The notes beneath the pieces were generated by a model. The model saw only the letters and a list, made by a program, of their open reading frames with translations, did not search any database and was not told where the DNA came from. Position numbers and translations under genes: made by a program. Shown piece by piece: positions 1 through 9,576 of a stretch of 64,000 nucleotides of DNA. The DNA comes from Thermosynechococcus sp. HN-54 (GTDB lineage: Bacteria; Cyanobacteriota; Cyanobacteriia; Thermosynechococcales; Thermosynechococcaceae): the NCBI RefSeq assembly GCF_023650955.1, contig NZ_CP098039.1:1-64000 (forward strand), read 5' to 3'. Every line of letters begins with the position of its first letter. Position 1 is the stretch's first letter.

Positions 1-1362
1 GTGATTAGCTCTGCCGAAGATCTCTGGCACCAAATTTTGGAGCGGTTGCAACTATTGCTCAGTCGCCCGACGTTTGAAACTTGGATTAAGACAGCAACAG
101 TGCAGTCCTTTGATGGTCAGACGTTGACCATTTGTACCCCCAATCCCTTTGCCCGCAATTGGCTACAAAAGTACTATTTGAAAACTATTGCCGATGTGGC
201 ACGGGAAATTGTCGGTGAGGCGGTGGAGATTGAGCTGGCGATCGCCCAAGGGGCAGAGCATGACACCAGTATTCGCCCGACCAGTCGTGCTGAGGTAGAG
301 GCCACCACCCCACCCGCTCGCCATCGCGGCACTGAACTGAATCCTAAGTATGTCTTTTCCCGCTATGTTGTTGGCCCCAATAACCGCATGGCCCATGCCG
401 CCTGCTTGGCAGTGGCAGAATCGCCGGGGCGGGAGTTTAATCCCCTCTTTCTCTGTGGTGGTGTTGGCTTGGGCAAGACCCATCTGATGCAGGCGATCGG
501 TCACTATCGCTTGGAAATTGACCCCAATGCCAAGATTTTCTATGTCTCGACCGAGCAGTTTACGAATGATTTAATTGCCGCCATTCGCAAAGACAGTATG
601 CAGAGCTTTCGCGAGCACTATCGGGCGGTGGATGTGATGCTCGTGGATGACATTCAATTTATTGAGGGCAAGGAGTACACCCAAGAGGAGTTTTTTCACA
701 CCTTCAACACGCTGCACGAGGCCGGTAAGCAGGTGGTCTTGGCCAGCGATCGCCCCCCCAGTCAAATTCCCCGCCTGCAAGAGCGCCTCTGCTCCCGCTT
801 TTCCATGGGGCTGATAGCGGATATTCAACCTCCCGACTTGGAAACCCGCATGGCCATTCTCCAGAAAAAAGCGGAGTACGAAAATATCCGCCTGCCCCGC
901 GATGTGATTGAGTATATTGCCGCCAGCTACACCTCCAACATTCGGGAACTAGAGGGAGCACTGATTCGAGCCGTGGCCTACATTTCCATCTCTGGACTAC
1001 CAATGACGGTGGAAAATATTGCCCCAGTGCTCAGTCCATCCATCCGCAAAATTGAGACCTCCCCAGAGGTGATCCTAAAGGTGGTCTCTGAAACCTTGAA
1101 CGTGTCCATCAGTGATCTCAAGGGCAACTCCCGCCGTCGCGAAATTAGCATGGCGCGCCAAGTGGGGATGTATCTGATGCGCCAATACACGGGCTTGAGC
1201 TTGCCGAAAATCGGTGAAGAGTTTGGCGGCAAGGATCACACCACTGTGATGTATAGCTGCGACAAGGTGGCCGAACTCCAGCGCACCGATCCGGAAATGG
1301 GCAGTTTGCTGCGACAAATCAGCGATCGCATTAACTTGGCCAGCCGCCCCAGTGAGCCATAG
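1..1362 (+). CDS. dnaA: Chromosomal replication initiator DnaA
   Basis: ATP-dependent initiator that binds DnaA boxes and opens the replication origin. The 453-residue product has the full family layout. Domain I (about 1-85) includes RPTFETW. A short linker follows. The AAA+ domain has Walker A GGVGLGKT at 153-160 and Walker B LVDDIQF near 214-220. The C-terminal helix-turn-helix carries the signature GGKDHTTV at 409-416. The start is a GTG at the first base of the window, so the promoter and ribosome site lie outside. It is followed 44 bp later by ispD, not dnaN, and I see no cluster of DnaA boxes. This agrees with the scattered origin genes common in cyanobacteria. Confidence 0.97.
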   Translation: MISSAEDLWHQILERLQLLLSRPTFETWIKTATVQSFDGQTLTICTPNPFARNWLQKYYLKTIADVAREIVGEAVEIELAIAQGAEHDTSIRPTSRAEVEATTPPARHRGTELNPKYVFSRYVVGPNNRMAHAACLAVAESPGREFNPLFLCGGVGLGKTHLMQAIGHYRLEIDPNAKIFYVSTEQFTNDLIAAIRKDSMQSFREHYRAVDVMLVDDIQFIEGKEYTQEEFFHTFNTLHEAGKQVVLASDRPPSQIPRLQERLCSRFSMGLIADIQPPDLETRMAILQKKAEYENIRLPRDVIEYIAASYTSNIRELEGALIRAVAYISISGLPMTVENIAPVLSPSIRKIETSPEVILKVVSETLNVSISDLKGNSRRREISMARQVGMYLMRQYTGLSLPKIGEEFGGKDHTTVMYSCDKVAELQRTDPEMGSLLRQISDRINLASRPSEP

Positions 1363-1406
1363 TCCCTTCCTATGCAAAGATAAAAATAGTCTGCAAAGGG
1401 GCATAG

Positions 1407-2114
1407 ATGCACATCCTGATTCCCGCCGCCGGCATGGGAAAACGCATGGGAGCCAGCCACAATAAACTGCGTTTGCAGCTGCTTGGTAAGCCCCTTTTGG
1501 CGTGGACATTGGAAGCGGTTGCTGCGGCTGAGCGCATTGAATGGATTGGTGTCATTGGCCAACCTGAAGACTTTCCCCTTTGGAAAGCTCTGCTTGCAGA
1601 CCTAAAGCTACGGCAACCCGTGCACCTTATCCTAGGGGGCAAGACCCGCCAAGCCTCCGTTTTTAATGGTTTACAGGCGCTCCCCGAAACGGCTGACCAT
1701 GTCCTGATCCACGATGGTGCCCGTTGTCTTGCCACCCCTGATCTGATTGATCGCTGTGCCCAAGCCCTAGAGACCTATGCGGGACTGATTGCAGCGGTGC
1801 CTGTTAAAGATACAATTAAAATTGTCAATCGTGAAGGGGTTGTCGTCCAGACTCCAGAGCGAGATTCCCTGTGGGCGGCTCAAACTCCCCAAGGCTTTCG
1901 CGTCGAACCTTTGCGTATTGCCCATGAAATGGCGGTGGCTAAAGGCTGGGAAGTCACAGACGATGCTGCCCTCTTTGAACGCTTAGGCTATGCCGTACAC
2001 ATTGTCTTGGGCGAAGAAACCAATCTCAAGATAACGACTCCTAGCGATCTCCCCCTTGCAGAACGAATCTTGCAGCATCGCCGGGAGCAAGGCCACAGGG
2101 ACACACTACCCTAG
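1407..2114 (+). CDS. ispD: 2-C-methyl-D-erythritol 4-phosphate cytidylyltransferase
   Basis: Transfers CMP from CTP to methylerythritol phosphate, the third step of the MEP isoprenoid pathway that feeds carotenoids, phytol and quinones. The 235-residue protein starts with the glycine-rich nucleotide-binding loop PAAGMGKRMG near residues 6-15. It contains LIHDGARC, the family metal and CTP site, and ends with the usual EETNLKITTPSDL segment that contributes a catalytic lysine. Length is normal. It follows dnaA in the same direction. Its TAG shares four bases (CTAG) with the stop of the opposing small gene. Confidence 0.95.
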   Translation: MHILIPAAGMGKRMGASHNKLRLQLLGKPLLAWTLEAVAAAERIEWIGVIGQPEDFPLWKALLADLKLRQPVHLILGGKTRQASVFNGLQALPETADHVLIHDGARCLATPDLIDRCAQALETYAGLIAAVPVKDTIKIVNREGVVVQTPERDSLWAAQTPQGFRVEPLRIAHEMAVAKGWEVTDDAALFERLGYAVHIVLGEETNLKITTPSDLPLAERILQHRREQGHRDTLP

Positions 2115-2500
2115 GCCAAGGTTTCAGGGCAGTAGCCCAAGCCTTGAATAAACTGTTTGCGAAATGCTTCGATGTCATCGTAGTTGGGGTAGCCATGGGA
2201 GACAATCGCCACTTGATAACGGCGCATTACATCCACCATTGACTGTCCGGTTTCCAGTGCCCAGAGAGCCATTTTGAGTGAAATCCCTGGTGTGTAGGGG
2301 AATCCCAATTCGTTCAAGAAGGCGCGGAAATTCCCTGCTTGTTCGGCGGAGAGGGGAGAATGCATTTTAATGCGAATCACCCACCCATCCACTTGATGAA
2401 TCACTGTAACAAACTGAACTGGTAGCTTGGCGTATTCATGCAAGAATTGCACAACCCGCAGGGTAAGGCTGGCATTGCTGAGGTGATAGATGAAATCCAT
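2111..2500 (-). CDS. Conserved small protein of unknown function
   Basis: A 129-residue protein with no signal peptide or membrane segment. It opens MDFIYHLSNASLTL, has a mixed alpha/beta look, and contains HSPLSAEQAGNFRAFLNELG and YPNYDDIEAFRKQF. I do not recognise a characterised family. Codon use resembles the neighbours, and the 4-bp tail-to-tail overlap with ispD argues for a genuine gene in a compact genome. No function is proposed. Confidence 0.7.
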   Translation of the reverse strand: MDFIYHLSNASLTLRVVQFLHEYAKLPVQFVTVIHQVDGWVIRIKMHSPLSAEQAGNFRAFLNELGFPYTPGISLKMALWALETGQSMVDVMRRYQVAIVSHGYPNYDDIEAFRKQFIQGLGYCPETLA

Positions 2501-2594
2501 GGTGTTGACCTCTTACCCTTGATACTTTCATTGTCGGCGGCAGGTGGGGCGATCGCCTAGGGGAATTGTCCGCGATTTGCTGGGGGAAACTCCC

Positions 2595-3782
2595 CTATCC
2601 TGAGGACTGGGACAATCGCTGCTGGGGAGTCCCACTCAGCAGATCATGAGCCGCTTGCAAAATCTGTGGGATCTTCTGGCGATGGGGACTGTTCTGTAAA
2701 GAGGGCGCTAAATCCAAGTGTTTCACCTGTGCCGCATTCGCTCCCGGAAACCAGTGGCCGCCGTTGCCGAGCAGGTTATAGCGCATACGGGCGTAGTCGA
2801 GCAAATCGTAGGCCTGCGCTAGATTCCACAGCCAGAGGATCACTGGGATATTCACTTCAGCGGGAGTGTGCCGATAGTCGGGCAGTCCCTGATGCCAAGT
2901 GCGGTACCAGTCTTCCCCTAGGCGCTCAATGGCGGCTTGCTCCAGCTGTGCCAAGATCGGCGGTAGAATCTCCTCCGCCTGATCCAACAGATCTAGGGCC
3001 TTGAGGTGCTCATCAAAATCACTGGGACGCGCCGCACCAATACTCAGGGTATGCACTTGGGGATGGGACAGGCAAAAGAGATCGTTAAAAAGCATTGGGC
3101 TTAAGGGGGCGCACAGTTCCACAAGGCGTTGGGGTGGTTTGTAGAGCATTCCCCCCTTATCGGCAGGGCTAATGATAAAGACGCCCATATCGCGGGCTTG
3201 GGCATCGAGAATCGCCGGCCAATTCTGCTGATTGATGTAGTACCAGTGCAGGTTGACATAGTCAAACACATCGCTGGCGATCGCCTGCCGAATCACCTCT
3301 AGGCTGCCGTGGGTAGAAAAGCCAATGAAGCGAATCTTGCCCGCTGCTTGAAACTCCCGCGCCACCTCTAGGCATCCCCGCGGTCGCAGCACCTGTTCTA
3401 GATGCTCGGGTAGGTTAATGCCATGGATCCCCAGTAAATCAATGTAGTCCAGCCGCAGATTGCGCAGCGAGGTTTCCAAGGTTTCCCGAAATTCCTTGGC
3501 GGTGGGTCGCGGACCCACTTTGGTTTGCACAATCAGTTTTTCCCGAGGTAACCGAGGCAGAATTTTGCCCAACTGCACTTCTGAGGTGCCATAGCCACGG
3601 GCGGTTTCAATATGGTTAATCCCCAGCTCCACGGCACGGCGAATCGTCGCCTCTAAATTGCGTTGATTCTCCTCAGGAATTGTACTCGGACTGACATCCT
3701 GCCATGAAAACTGATAGCGCATGCCGCCACAGGAAAAGACAGGCATCGGTAGTTGGGTGCGACCAAAGCGACGGTAGCGCAT
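2595..3782 (-). CDS. Aldo/keto reductase family protein with C-terminal helical extension
   Basis: Predicted NAD(P)H-dependent oxidoreductase of the AKR superfamily, 395 residues. The TIM-barrel part starts MRYRRFGRTQLPM, has IETARGYGTSE at the usual D-T-A/Y-G position, a lysine in VQTKVGP and a histidine in LLGIHGIN. The last 110 residues (from GLPDYRHTPAEVNIP) match the shape of the extension that in many relatives binds a 4Fe-4S cluster, where CPxGVNIP is typical. Here it has no cysteine at all, so it probably holds no cluster. The usual barrel aspartate is read as Glu (IET). Substrate unknown. Divergent from the binding-protein gene downstream. Confidence 0.88.
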   Translation of the reverse strand: MRYRRFGRTQLPMPVFSCGGMRYQFSWQDVSPSTIPEENQRNLEATIRRAVELGINHIETARGYGTSEVQLGKILPRLPREKLIVQTKVGPRPTAKEFRETLETSLRNLRLDYIDLLGIHGINLPEHLEQVLRPRGCLEVAREFQAAGKIRFIGFSTHGSLEVIRQAIASDVFDYVNLHWYYINQQNWPAILDAQARDMGVFIISPADKGGMLYKPPQRLVELCAPLSPMLFNDLFCLSHPQVHTLSIGAARPSDFDEHLKALDLLDQAEEILPPILAQLEQAAIERLGEDWYRTWHQGLPDYRHTPAEVNIPVILWLWNLAQAYDLLDYARMRYNLLGNGGHWFPGANAAQVKHLDLAPSLQNSPHRQKIPQILQAAHDLLSGTPQQRLSQSSG

Positions 3783-3904
3783 GTTGAACTTAATGAACCT
3801 TCCTTCACTATTTTGTCGGAATTGTCAGCCTCTAGTCATTAGCGGCTAACTCAGGAAGACTCAACCGAGCCGCCAACACCAGCCATTGGTTTGGGCTAGG
3901 CTAG

Positions 3905-3925
3905 AAAAAATTACAGCAATTTTTT
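3905..3925 (+). promoter_or_regulatory. Perfect 8-bp inverted repeat directly before a start codon
   Basis: AAAAAATT, a 5-base loop ACAGC, then AATTTTTT, ending 3 bases before the ATG at 3929. It could be a weak operator, part of the promoter, or a hairpin occluding the translation start. There is no Shine-Dalgarno sequence in this space, which makes a role in translation plausible. Sequence observation only. Confidence 0.35.
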
Positions 3926-3928
3926 GGT

Positions 3929-4966
3929 ATGTCTCAAGGGAAAAGTCATTCTCTTCTACCCTTACTTCTTTCCCTGTTTGCCACCCTGGGTCTTTTGGGG
4001 ATTGGTGGGGTGTTGGTGCTGCGTCTGCTCAATAGTGGCCAGACCATTTCTTTCAATGGGAGTTTGAATCCAAGCACAGGCGGTCAATCCACCTTTAGGC
4101 AAGTCAAGGATGTTCCCAGTGGTCTTTTCAATTATGGCGGTAGCACCACTTGGGCACCCATTCGCCGCGATGTCGATCCGCTGCTGCAAGCCGCTTGGCC
4201 GAATTTTCAGTTGCGCTACGTGGATCCCCCCGCGGGCACTCCCGGATCGGGGAGTGGTATTCGCATGTTGCTAAACAATCAACTGGCCTTTTCCCAGTCT
4301 TCGCGCCCCCTCAAGGAGGAGGAGTTAGCCAAAGCGCAAGCTCAAGGGCTGAAATTACAGGCTATTCCGGTGGCAATTGATGGGCTGGCGATCGCCGTCA
4401 ACCCGAGGCTGGGGATTCCCGGCCTGACCGTGCAACAGGTGGTGGACATTTACACCGGCAAAGTGACCAATTGGCAGCAGGTGGGCGGGCCAAACGTCAA
4501 GATTACTCCCTTTTCCCGTCGTCCTGAGGATGGCGGTACCGTCGAATACTTTATTCAGGAGGTTTTAGGCAAGCAGCCCTTTGGCAGGAATGTAGTCATG
4601 GTTCGAGATACCACTGATGGCCTGCGGCGGGTCGCAGCGACCCTTGGGGGCATTTATTATGCCTCTGCTCCAGAGATAGTCGGTCAATGTCGTATCCATC
4701 CTCTGCCCCTTGGACGCCAAGCCAACGAATACGTGCCTCCCTATCAAGACCCCTATGTTCCCCCTGAACAGTGTCCCCAGCAGCGCAACCAACTCAATCA
4801 TCGGGCTTTTCAAGAGGGCACTTATCCCATCACCCGCCGCCTATTTGTCATTACCAAGGAGGACAATAGCCTTGATGCCCAAGCAGGTCGTGCCTACGCT
4901 GCCCTCTTGCTTACTGATCAAGGACAAGCGGCCATTGAAAAGGCAGGGTTTGTGCGCCTGCGCTAG
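3929..4966 (+). CDS. PstS-like phosphate-type substrate-binding protein
   Basis: Predicted periplasmic or membrane-anchored binding protein of the PstS superfamily, 345 residues. It has an N-terminal hydrophobic anchor (about residues 8-32, LLPLLLSLFATLGLLGIGG...). A binding-lobe segment FNYGGSTTWAP corresponds to the GAGATFPAP loop of PstS. Further PstS-like elements are SGSGIRML, AIDGLAIAVNP, VVDIYTGKVTNW and RRPEDGGTVEYF. No lipobox cysteine is seen, so it is probably tethered by an uncleaved helix. It stands alone, far from pstSCAB. Whether it binds phosphate or another oxyanion, or works in signalling, cannot be told from sequence. Confidence 0.85.
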   Translation: MSQGKSHSLLPLLLSLFATLGLLGIGGVLVLRLLNSGQTISFNGSLNPSTGGQSTFRQVKDVPSGLFNYGGSTTWAPIRRDVDPLLQAAWPNFQLRYVDPPAGTPGSGSGIRMLLNNQLAFSQSSRPLKEEELAKAQAQGLKLQAIPVAIDGLAIAVNPRLGIPGLTVQQVVDIYTGKVTNWQQVGGPNVKITPFSRRPEDGGTVEYFIQEVLGKQPFGRNVVMVRDTTDGLRRVAATLGGIYYASAPEIVGQCRIHPLPLGRQANEYVPPYQDPYVPPEQCPQQRNQLNHRAFQEGTYPITRRLFVITKEDNSLDAQAGRAYAALLLTDQGQAAIEKAGFVRLR

Positions 4967-5058
4967 GGGATAATCCGTCTAGAAAAAGAAATCTCCTGTT
5001 TTGGCACCGCCACCACAGATAATAGATCCTGTCACCTGCTCTCTTCAACTCTGGATCC

Positions 5059-5775
5059 ATGACCTACAAGCGACTCAGTGACAGCGAACGCCAGTGTATC
5101 TTTCAACAGTACACCGCTGGGCAAACAATTAAAGCGCTCGCAGCGGCATTTGGTGTGAGTGAAAACACCATTCGGCGTGTCATTAAGCAAATGGAAGAGG
5201 ACATCGCTGCTCCTGATGCCCAAGAAGCCCCCTTACCCGCTGGAGCGACCGCTGATGCCATAGCTGAGGAGGAGGAGCTGGATGTAGAGATAGCGACGGC
5301 AGAGGCCGTTGTCCTTGGCGAGGACGACTACAGCGATGACGCGGATGACGATCTTGAGGACGAAGAGGAAGAGGAACTTGAGGGGGACATTCCCCTGCCG
5401 GATTTGGCCGATGTGGAAGTGGTGGAGTCGGTTGAGGTCATTCCCCTTTCGGAAGCGGTGTTGCCCCGTCCCTGTTATGTTGTGGTTGATCGGCGAGCGG
5501 AATTGCTGACTCGTCCCTTGGAGGCTTTTCGCGGCTTAGGGGCGCTCTCCAGTGAAGAGGCTCAACAAAGCACCCTGCCTATTTTCGATAGTCGTCCGGT
5601 GGCGCTGCGGTATTCCCAGCAAAATCAACGTCTCTATAAGGCGAACGATGTGCAGTGGCGCAAGACGGTGGTTAAAGTACCAGATGGGGAAATGTTACGA
5701 AAAGTGCGCAGCTATCTTCAGTCGAAGGGGATTACCCGATTGCTCTACCATGGACGAGTGTATGCCCTTGATTGA
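5059..5775 (+). CDS. HTH-domain protein with acidic linker and conserved C-terminal domain
   Basis: A 238-residue protein. Residues 1-50 form a homeodomain-like helix-turn-helix (RLSDSERQCIFQQY, then ALAAAFGVSENTIRRVIKQM), like the N-terminus of some transposases and small regulators. Residues about 75-120 are extremely acidic (DDYSDDADDDLEDEEEEEL). The C-terminal 100 residues (from RPCYVVVDRRAELL to ITRLLYHGRVYALD) form a compact domain I do not recognise. There is no DDE nuclease domain, so it is not a transposase. A DNA-binding regulator is a reasonable inference. It is followed 70 bp later by the nucleotidyltransferase gene. Confidence 0.75.
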   Translation: MTYKRLSDSERQCIFQQYTAGQTIKALAAAFGVSENTIRRVIKQMEEDIAAPDAQEAPLPAGATADAIAEEEELDVEIATAEAVVLGEDDYSDDADDDLEDEEEEELEGDIPLPDLADVEVVESVEVIPLSEAVLPRPCYVVVDRRAELLTRPLEAFRGLGALSSEEAQQSTLPIFDSRPVALRYSQQNQRLYKANDVQWRKTVVKVPDGEMLRKVRSYLQSKGITRLLYHGRVYALD

Positions 5776-5845
5776 GGTAAGCTAGGGGCATTGATAATCA
5801 TGGGGACAATGTCCCTCGACGTTTGAGGAGATTGGTAAAAGTTTT

Positions 5846-6991
5846 ATGAAAGCAATGATCTTGGCGGCTGGAAAAGGCACGCGGGTACGCCCGATTACAT
5901 ACACCATTCCGAAGCCAATGATCCCAATTCTGCAAAAGCCAGTGATGGAGTTTTTGGTGGAACTCCTGCGGCAGCATGGCTTTACTGAGATTATGGTGAA
6001 CGTGAGCCACCTTGCCCACGAAATTGAAAGCTATTTTCAGGATGGGCAGCGCTTTGGTGTAGAGATTGCCTACTCCTTTGAGGGCTACATCAAGGATGGG
6101 GAACTCGTGGGCAAAGCCCTAGGATCGGCGGGTGGCATTAAGCGAATTCAAGATTTTCACCCCTTTTTTGATGACACGTTTGTGGTACTGTGTGGGGACG
6201 CCCTCATTGACTTAGATTTGACGGCAGCGGTGGCTTGGCATCGCAAAAAGGGGGCGATCGCCACTGTGATTATGAAAACAGTGCCTAAAGAGGATGTCTC
6301 TAGCTATGGCGTAGTCGTTACCGATGAGAGCGATCGCATTGTCGCCTTTCAGGAAAAACCGGCTGTCGAGGAAGCCTTGAGCAACAATATCAACACCGGT
6401 ATTTATATCTTTGAGCCAGAAATTATCGACTACATTCCTTCCAATCAAGAGTACGACATTGGCAGCCAGCTGTTCCCTAAATTGGTGGAAATGGGTGCTC
6501 CCTTCTATGGCCTAGCAATGGACTTTGAATGGATTGACATTGGTAAAGTCCCCGACTACTGGCAGGCAGTGCGCGGCGTTCTCAATGGCACGATCAAGAA
6601 TGTCTCGGTTCCCGGCCATGAGCGGTTTCCCGGCATTTACACTGGGCTGAATGTGGCGGTCAATTGGGATAAAGTCACGATCCAAGGCCCCGTGTACATT
6701 GGTGGCATGACCAAGATTGAAGATGGAGCAACGATTATTGGGCCGACGATGATTGGTCCCAATTGCCACATTTGTAGTGGCGCTGTCGTCGATAACTGTG
6801 TGATTTTTGAGTATTCTCGCCTTGGTTCAGATGTCCGGTTGGTGGACAAATTGGTCTTTGGGCGCTACTGTGTCGACAAAACCGGCACAACAATTGATCT
6901 AAAGGCTGCTGCCCTTGATTGGCTGATTACCGATTCGCGCCAAACGGATATTCAGCCCAGTCCCCTTGAATTGAGGGAGATTGTGTCCTAG
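5846..6991 (+). CDS. NDP-sugar synthase (mannose-1-phosphate guanylyltransferase-like)
   Basis: Nucleotidyltransferase that should activate a sugar 1-phosphate with an NTP for polysaccharide or glycoconjugate synthesis. The 381-residue protein begins MKAMILAAGKGTRVRP, the family's pyrophosphorylase signature. It has VVLCGDALIDLDL as the metal site and FEWIDIGKVPDYW near residue 230. A left-handed beta-helix tail of hexapeptide repeats follows (TIIGPTMIGPNCHI and neighbours, about 280-340). The exact sugar (mannose or glucose) is not fixed by sequence. The Shine-Dalgarno-like GAGGAG lies 17 bases before ATG. The permease gene follows 15 bp later. Confidence 0.88.
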   Translation: MKAMILAAGKGTRVRPITYTIPKPMIPILQKPVMEFLVELLRQHGFTEIMVNVSHLAHEIESYFQDGQRFGVEIAYSFEGYIKDGELVGKALGSAGGIKRIQDFHPFFDDTFVVLCGDALIDLDLTAAVAWHRKKGAIATVIMKTVPKEDVSSYGVVVTDESDRIVAFQEKPAVEEALSNNINTGIYIFEPEIIDYIPSNQEYDIGSQLFPKLVEMGAPFYGLAMDFEWIDIGKVPDYWQAVRGVLNGTIKNVSVPGHERFPGIYTGLNVAVNWDKVTIQGPVYIGGMTKIEDGATIIGPTMIGPNCHICSGAVVDNCVIFEYSRLGSDVRLVDKLVFGRYCVDKTGTTIDLKAAALDWLITDSRQTDIQPSPLELREIVS

Positions 6992-7006
6992 ACGCCGCTC
7001 AAGCCC

Positions 7007-8011
7007 ATGACACTTGCGAATCAGTTGCAAAGCGGTTTGACGCTGTTTCTCAGCCTCTTGGTGGAGGCACTGCCCTTTTTGCTGCTGGGCATTTTGCTCT
7101 CTAGCGTGCTGCTGCTGTTTGTAGATGAGCAGGCGCTCATTCGTCGCTTGCCGCGATCGCCCCTGCTGGGAGCGTTGGTGGGCAGTTGTATTGGGTTTCT
7201 GTTTCCTGTGTGCGAGTGTGGCAATGTGCCGGTGGCGCGGCGGTTATTGGTGCAAGGACTCCCCCCCTCGGTGGCCATTGGCTTTTTGTTGGCGGCACCC
7301 ACGATCAATCCAATTGTGATCTGGGCTACTTGGACGGCCTTTCGCGATCAGCCAGAGATTGTGGTGTTTCGGGTGCTCTTCTCGCTGGCGATCGCCACGA
7401 TTATTAGCTGGGTTTTTAGTTTCCAAAAGAATCTAACCCCCTTTTTGCAGCCTACGGTAACCAGTCTGATGCGTCGCCCCCAACCTCAAGCAACGGCTGT
7501 GCCGGCCCTGCTCCAGTCGGGCACCTACCTATTGGGGATTCCCGGTCAACCCCTTGCCATGGAAACCCTAACGCTTTCCCCACCTACTGCAACAATTCCT
7601 TGGCAGCAGCGTCTGCCCCAAGTCCTAGAGAATGTAGTGCAGGAATTTCGTGAACTGGGGGGAATTTTAGTCCTTGGTAGCCTAGTGGCGACGATCATTC
7701 AGGTAGCCGCCCCCCGTGAACTCATCCTCGGCCTTGGCCAAGGGCCGGTGATCTCCATTGTGGCGATGATGATCTTGGGCACCGTAATTTCCATTTGCTC
7801 GACTGTTGATGCCTTCTTTGCCCTTGCCTTTGCTGCCACGTTTACGCCGGGGTCAATTCTTGCTTTTCTCGTCCTCGGACCCATGGTGGATCTCAAGGGA
7901 CTGGGGTTATTGCTGACGATTTTTCGTCCCCGTGCCCTGATGTACATCTTCCTGTTGGTGGCACAATTGACGTTTTCCTTTTGTTTATTTTTGAACTTGC
8001 AGTGGAGTTAG
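7007..8011 (+). CDS. Permease of the DUF318/ArsP (YraQ) family
   Basis: Integral membrane protein, 334 residues, with about eight hydrophobic segments in two inverted halves separated by a loop (about 145-205). Family motifs are [14 protein letters not shown] with its CxC pair near residues 67-69, then [12 protein letters not shown], and in the second half [11 protein letters not shown] and GPMVDLKGL. Relatives export organoarsenicals or handle metal ions. The paired cysteines suggest thiol or soft-metal contact, but the substrate is inferred only. The stop overlaps nothing; lipA begins 2 bp later, so the two are probably cotranscribed. Confidence 0.85.
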   Translation: MTLANQLQSGLTLFLSLLVEALPFLLLGILLSSVLLLFVDEQALIRRLPRSPLLGALVGSCIGFLFPVCECGNVPVARRLLVQGLPPSVAIGFLLAAPTINPIVIWATWTAFRDQPEIVVFRVLFSLAIATIISWVFSFQKNLTPFLQPTVTSLMRRPQPQATAVPALLQSGTYLLGIPGQPLAMETLTLSPPTATIPWQQRLPQVLENVVQEFRELGGILVLGSLVATIIQVAAPRELILGLGQGPVISIVAMMILGTVISICSTVDAFFALAFAATFTPGSILAFLVLGPMVDLKGLGLLLTIFRPRALMYIFLLVAQLTFSFCLFLNLQWS

Positions 8012-8013
8012 CC

Positions 8014-8910
8014 GTGGTTGTTAAGCCAGAGTGGTTACGGGTCAAAGCCCCTCAATGGCAGCGGGTGGGTTCGGTCAAGGAACTGCTGCGGGACTTAAAC
8101 CTGAATACCGTTTGCGAAGAGGCCTCCTGCCCCAATATTGGCGAGTGTTTCCATGAGGGAACGGCCACCTTTTTAATGATGGGGCCGGCCTGTACCCGAT
8201 CTTGCCCCTACTGTGACATTGATTTTGCGAAAAAGCCACTGCCTTTAGACCCCACTGAACCCCAGCGACTGGCGGAAGCGGTGGTGCGGATGCGTCTCAA
8301 CCATGTTGTCATTACCTCGGTGAATCGCGACGATTTACCCGATGGTGGAGCCTCCCAGTTTGTGGCCACAATTGAGGCAGTGCGGAAGCGATCGCCCCAG
8401 ACGACCATTGAAGTGCTGATTCCCGATCTCTGTGGCAATTGGCAAGCCTTGGATCAAATTCTCGCCGCCAGTCCAGAAGTGCTGAACCACAACACCGAGA
8501 CGGTGCCGCGTCTCTATCGGCGGGTGCGTCCCCAAGGCAACTATCAGCGCAGTCTGGAACTGCTGCAACGGGTGCGCGATCGCGCCCCTTGGATTTACTC
8601 CAAGTCAGGAATGATGGTGGGCTTGGGAGAAACCCCTGCGGAAGTGACGGCAGTGATGGCGGATCTGCGCCAAGTGGGCTGTGACATTCTCACCATTGGC
8701 CAGTACCTCCAACCCAGTGCCAAACACCTACCTGTGCAAGCTTTTATTCCGCCAGAGCAATTTGAAGCATGGCGCCAACTTGGCGAATCCATGGGCTTTT
8801 TGCAGGTGGTGTCCTCTCCTCTGACCCGCAGTTCCTACCATGCCGAACAGGTGCGTGCCCTGATGCAACAATATCCTCGCCAGCGTCCTGCAACAAACTC
8901 CATCCGATAA
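8014..8910 (+). CDS. lipA: Lipoyl synthase
   Basis: Radical-SAM enzyme that inserts two sulfurs into octanoyl groups on E2 and glycine-cleavage H proteins. Two cysteine motifs define it: the auxiliary-cluster [12 protein letters not shown] near residues 31-42 and the radical-SAM CTRSCPYC near 61-68. The C-terminal RSSYHAE segment supplies the serine ligand typical of LipA. I place the start at GTG 8014, giving 298 residues ([13 protein letters not shown]). An in-frame TTG at 7981 would lie inside the permease gene and adds 11 residues that do not look like the family. Glycine cleavage GcvT is encoded elsewhere in the window. Confidence 0.95.
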   Translation: MVVKPEWLRVKAPQWQRVGSVKELLRDLNLNTVCEEASCPNIGECFHEGTATFLMMGPACTRSCPYCDIDFAKKPLPLDPTEPQRLAEAVVRMRLNHVVITSVNRDDLPDGGASQFVATIEAVRKRSPQTTIEVLIPDLCGNWQALDQILAASPEVLNHNTETVPRLYRRVRPQGNYQRSLELLQRVRDRAPWIYSKSGMMVGLGETPAEVTAVMADLRQVGCDILTIGQYLQPSAKHLPVQAFIPPEQFEAWRQLGESMGFLQVVSSPLTRSSYHAEQVRALMQQYPRQRPATNSIR

Positions 8911-8970
8911 ATTTATTGCAATTTAATTGCAACTAGGTTAGGCTAAGCAGTAGGAAAATTCTGCATTAAG

Positions 8971-8996
8971 AAACCCCCAAGATGGGGGAATTTTAT
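8971..8996 (+). terminator. Rho-independent terminator after lipA
   Basis: CCCCC (8974-8978), loop AAGAT, GGGGG (8984-8988), then AATTTT. It lies 60 bp after the lipA stop and before the convergent dpsA gene. The short GC stem with a modest T-run fits a terminator that could also work weakly in the other direction. Confidence 0.6.
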
Positions 8997-9045
8997 GAAT
9001 AACTGTCATCTTGTGTTAGGGTTCGTTAACCAAAATTGCGAAAGA

Positions 9046-9576
9046 CTACGCCTTCAGGCTGTCATTGGCCAGAAAATGGCCAATATGATAAGCGCGTTCT
9101 TCCGTTTGCAGGAGGATTTGATCATACAGATAAGCCGTGGCGCGATCGCCCAAACTTTCTGCTTGGGTCGCCTGTTGCCGCAGAATACTAATAATGGTCT
9201 GCTCCGCTTGCAAATCATTGTTAAGCATTTGCCGGCAGTTAAAAGCCCCTTCCGGTTCAGGGGTAAAGCAGCAGAGAGCAGCCAACTGTTGGAAACCAGC
9301 CACAGGCACGCCCCCCAGACCATTCAGGCGTTCTCCCAAGTTATGGACATGACCTTGCACCTGCTCATAGCAGTCTTGGAAAAACTGATGCAAGGGATAA
9401 AATTCTGCCCCCTCAACGACAAAATGATGTTTTTGGTACTGCAAATACAGGGCTTGAAAACTGGCCAAGAGGCGATTCATCCCCTCGCATACCGGCGTGG
9501 TGGTGGCTTTCTCCAGCAACACAACGGTGTCACCCATCTCGCCAAAGGCTTGGCGTGGCACTGCACTGGTCGTCAT
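9046..9576 (-). CDS. dpsA: Dps-family ferritin-like protein, DpsA type
   Basis: Forms a 12-subunit shell that oxidises and stores iron and protects DNA from oxidants. The start is taken at ATG 9576 because AAGGAG lies 9 bases upstream; an in-frame GTG at 9600 is possible. The resulting 176 residues have the inter-subunit ferroxidase motif with H51 (KHHFVVEG) and H63 (FYPLHQFF), then H78 and E82 in HNLGER. Most Dps proteins have Asp at position 78. The substitution to His matches what is known for T. elongatus DpsA, whose three-histidine centre binds zinc and favours O2 as oxidant. Expression control is not visible. Confidence 0.95.
   Translation of the reverse strand: MTTSAVPRQAFGEMGDTVVLLEKATTTPVCEGMNRLLASFQALYLQYQKHHFVVEGAEFYPLHQFFQDCYEQVQGHVHNLGERLNGLGGVPVAGFQQLAALCCFTPEPEGAFNCRQMLNNDLQAEQTIISILRQQATQAESLGDRATAYLYDQILLQTEERAYHIGHFLANDSLKA

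Noticed and set aside
1-1406. Replication origin next to dnaA
   Set aside because: No cluster of TTATCCACA-type boxes is seen, dnaN is absent downstream, and sequence upstream of dnaA is outside the window.
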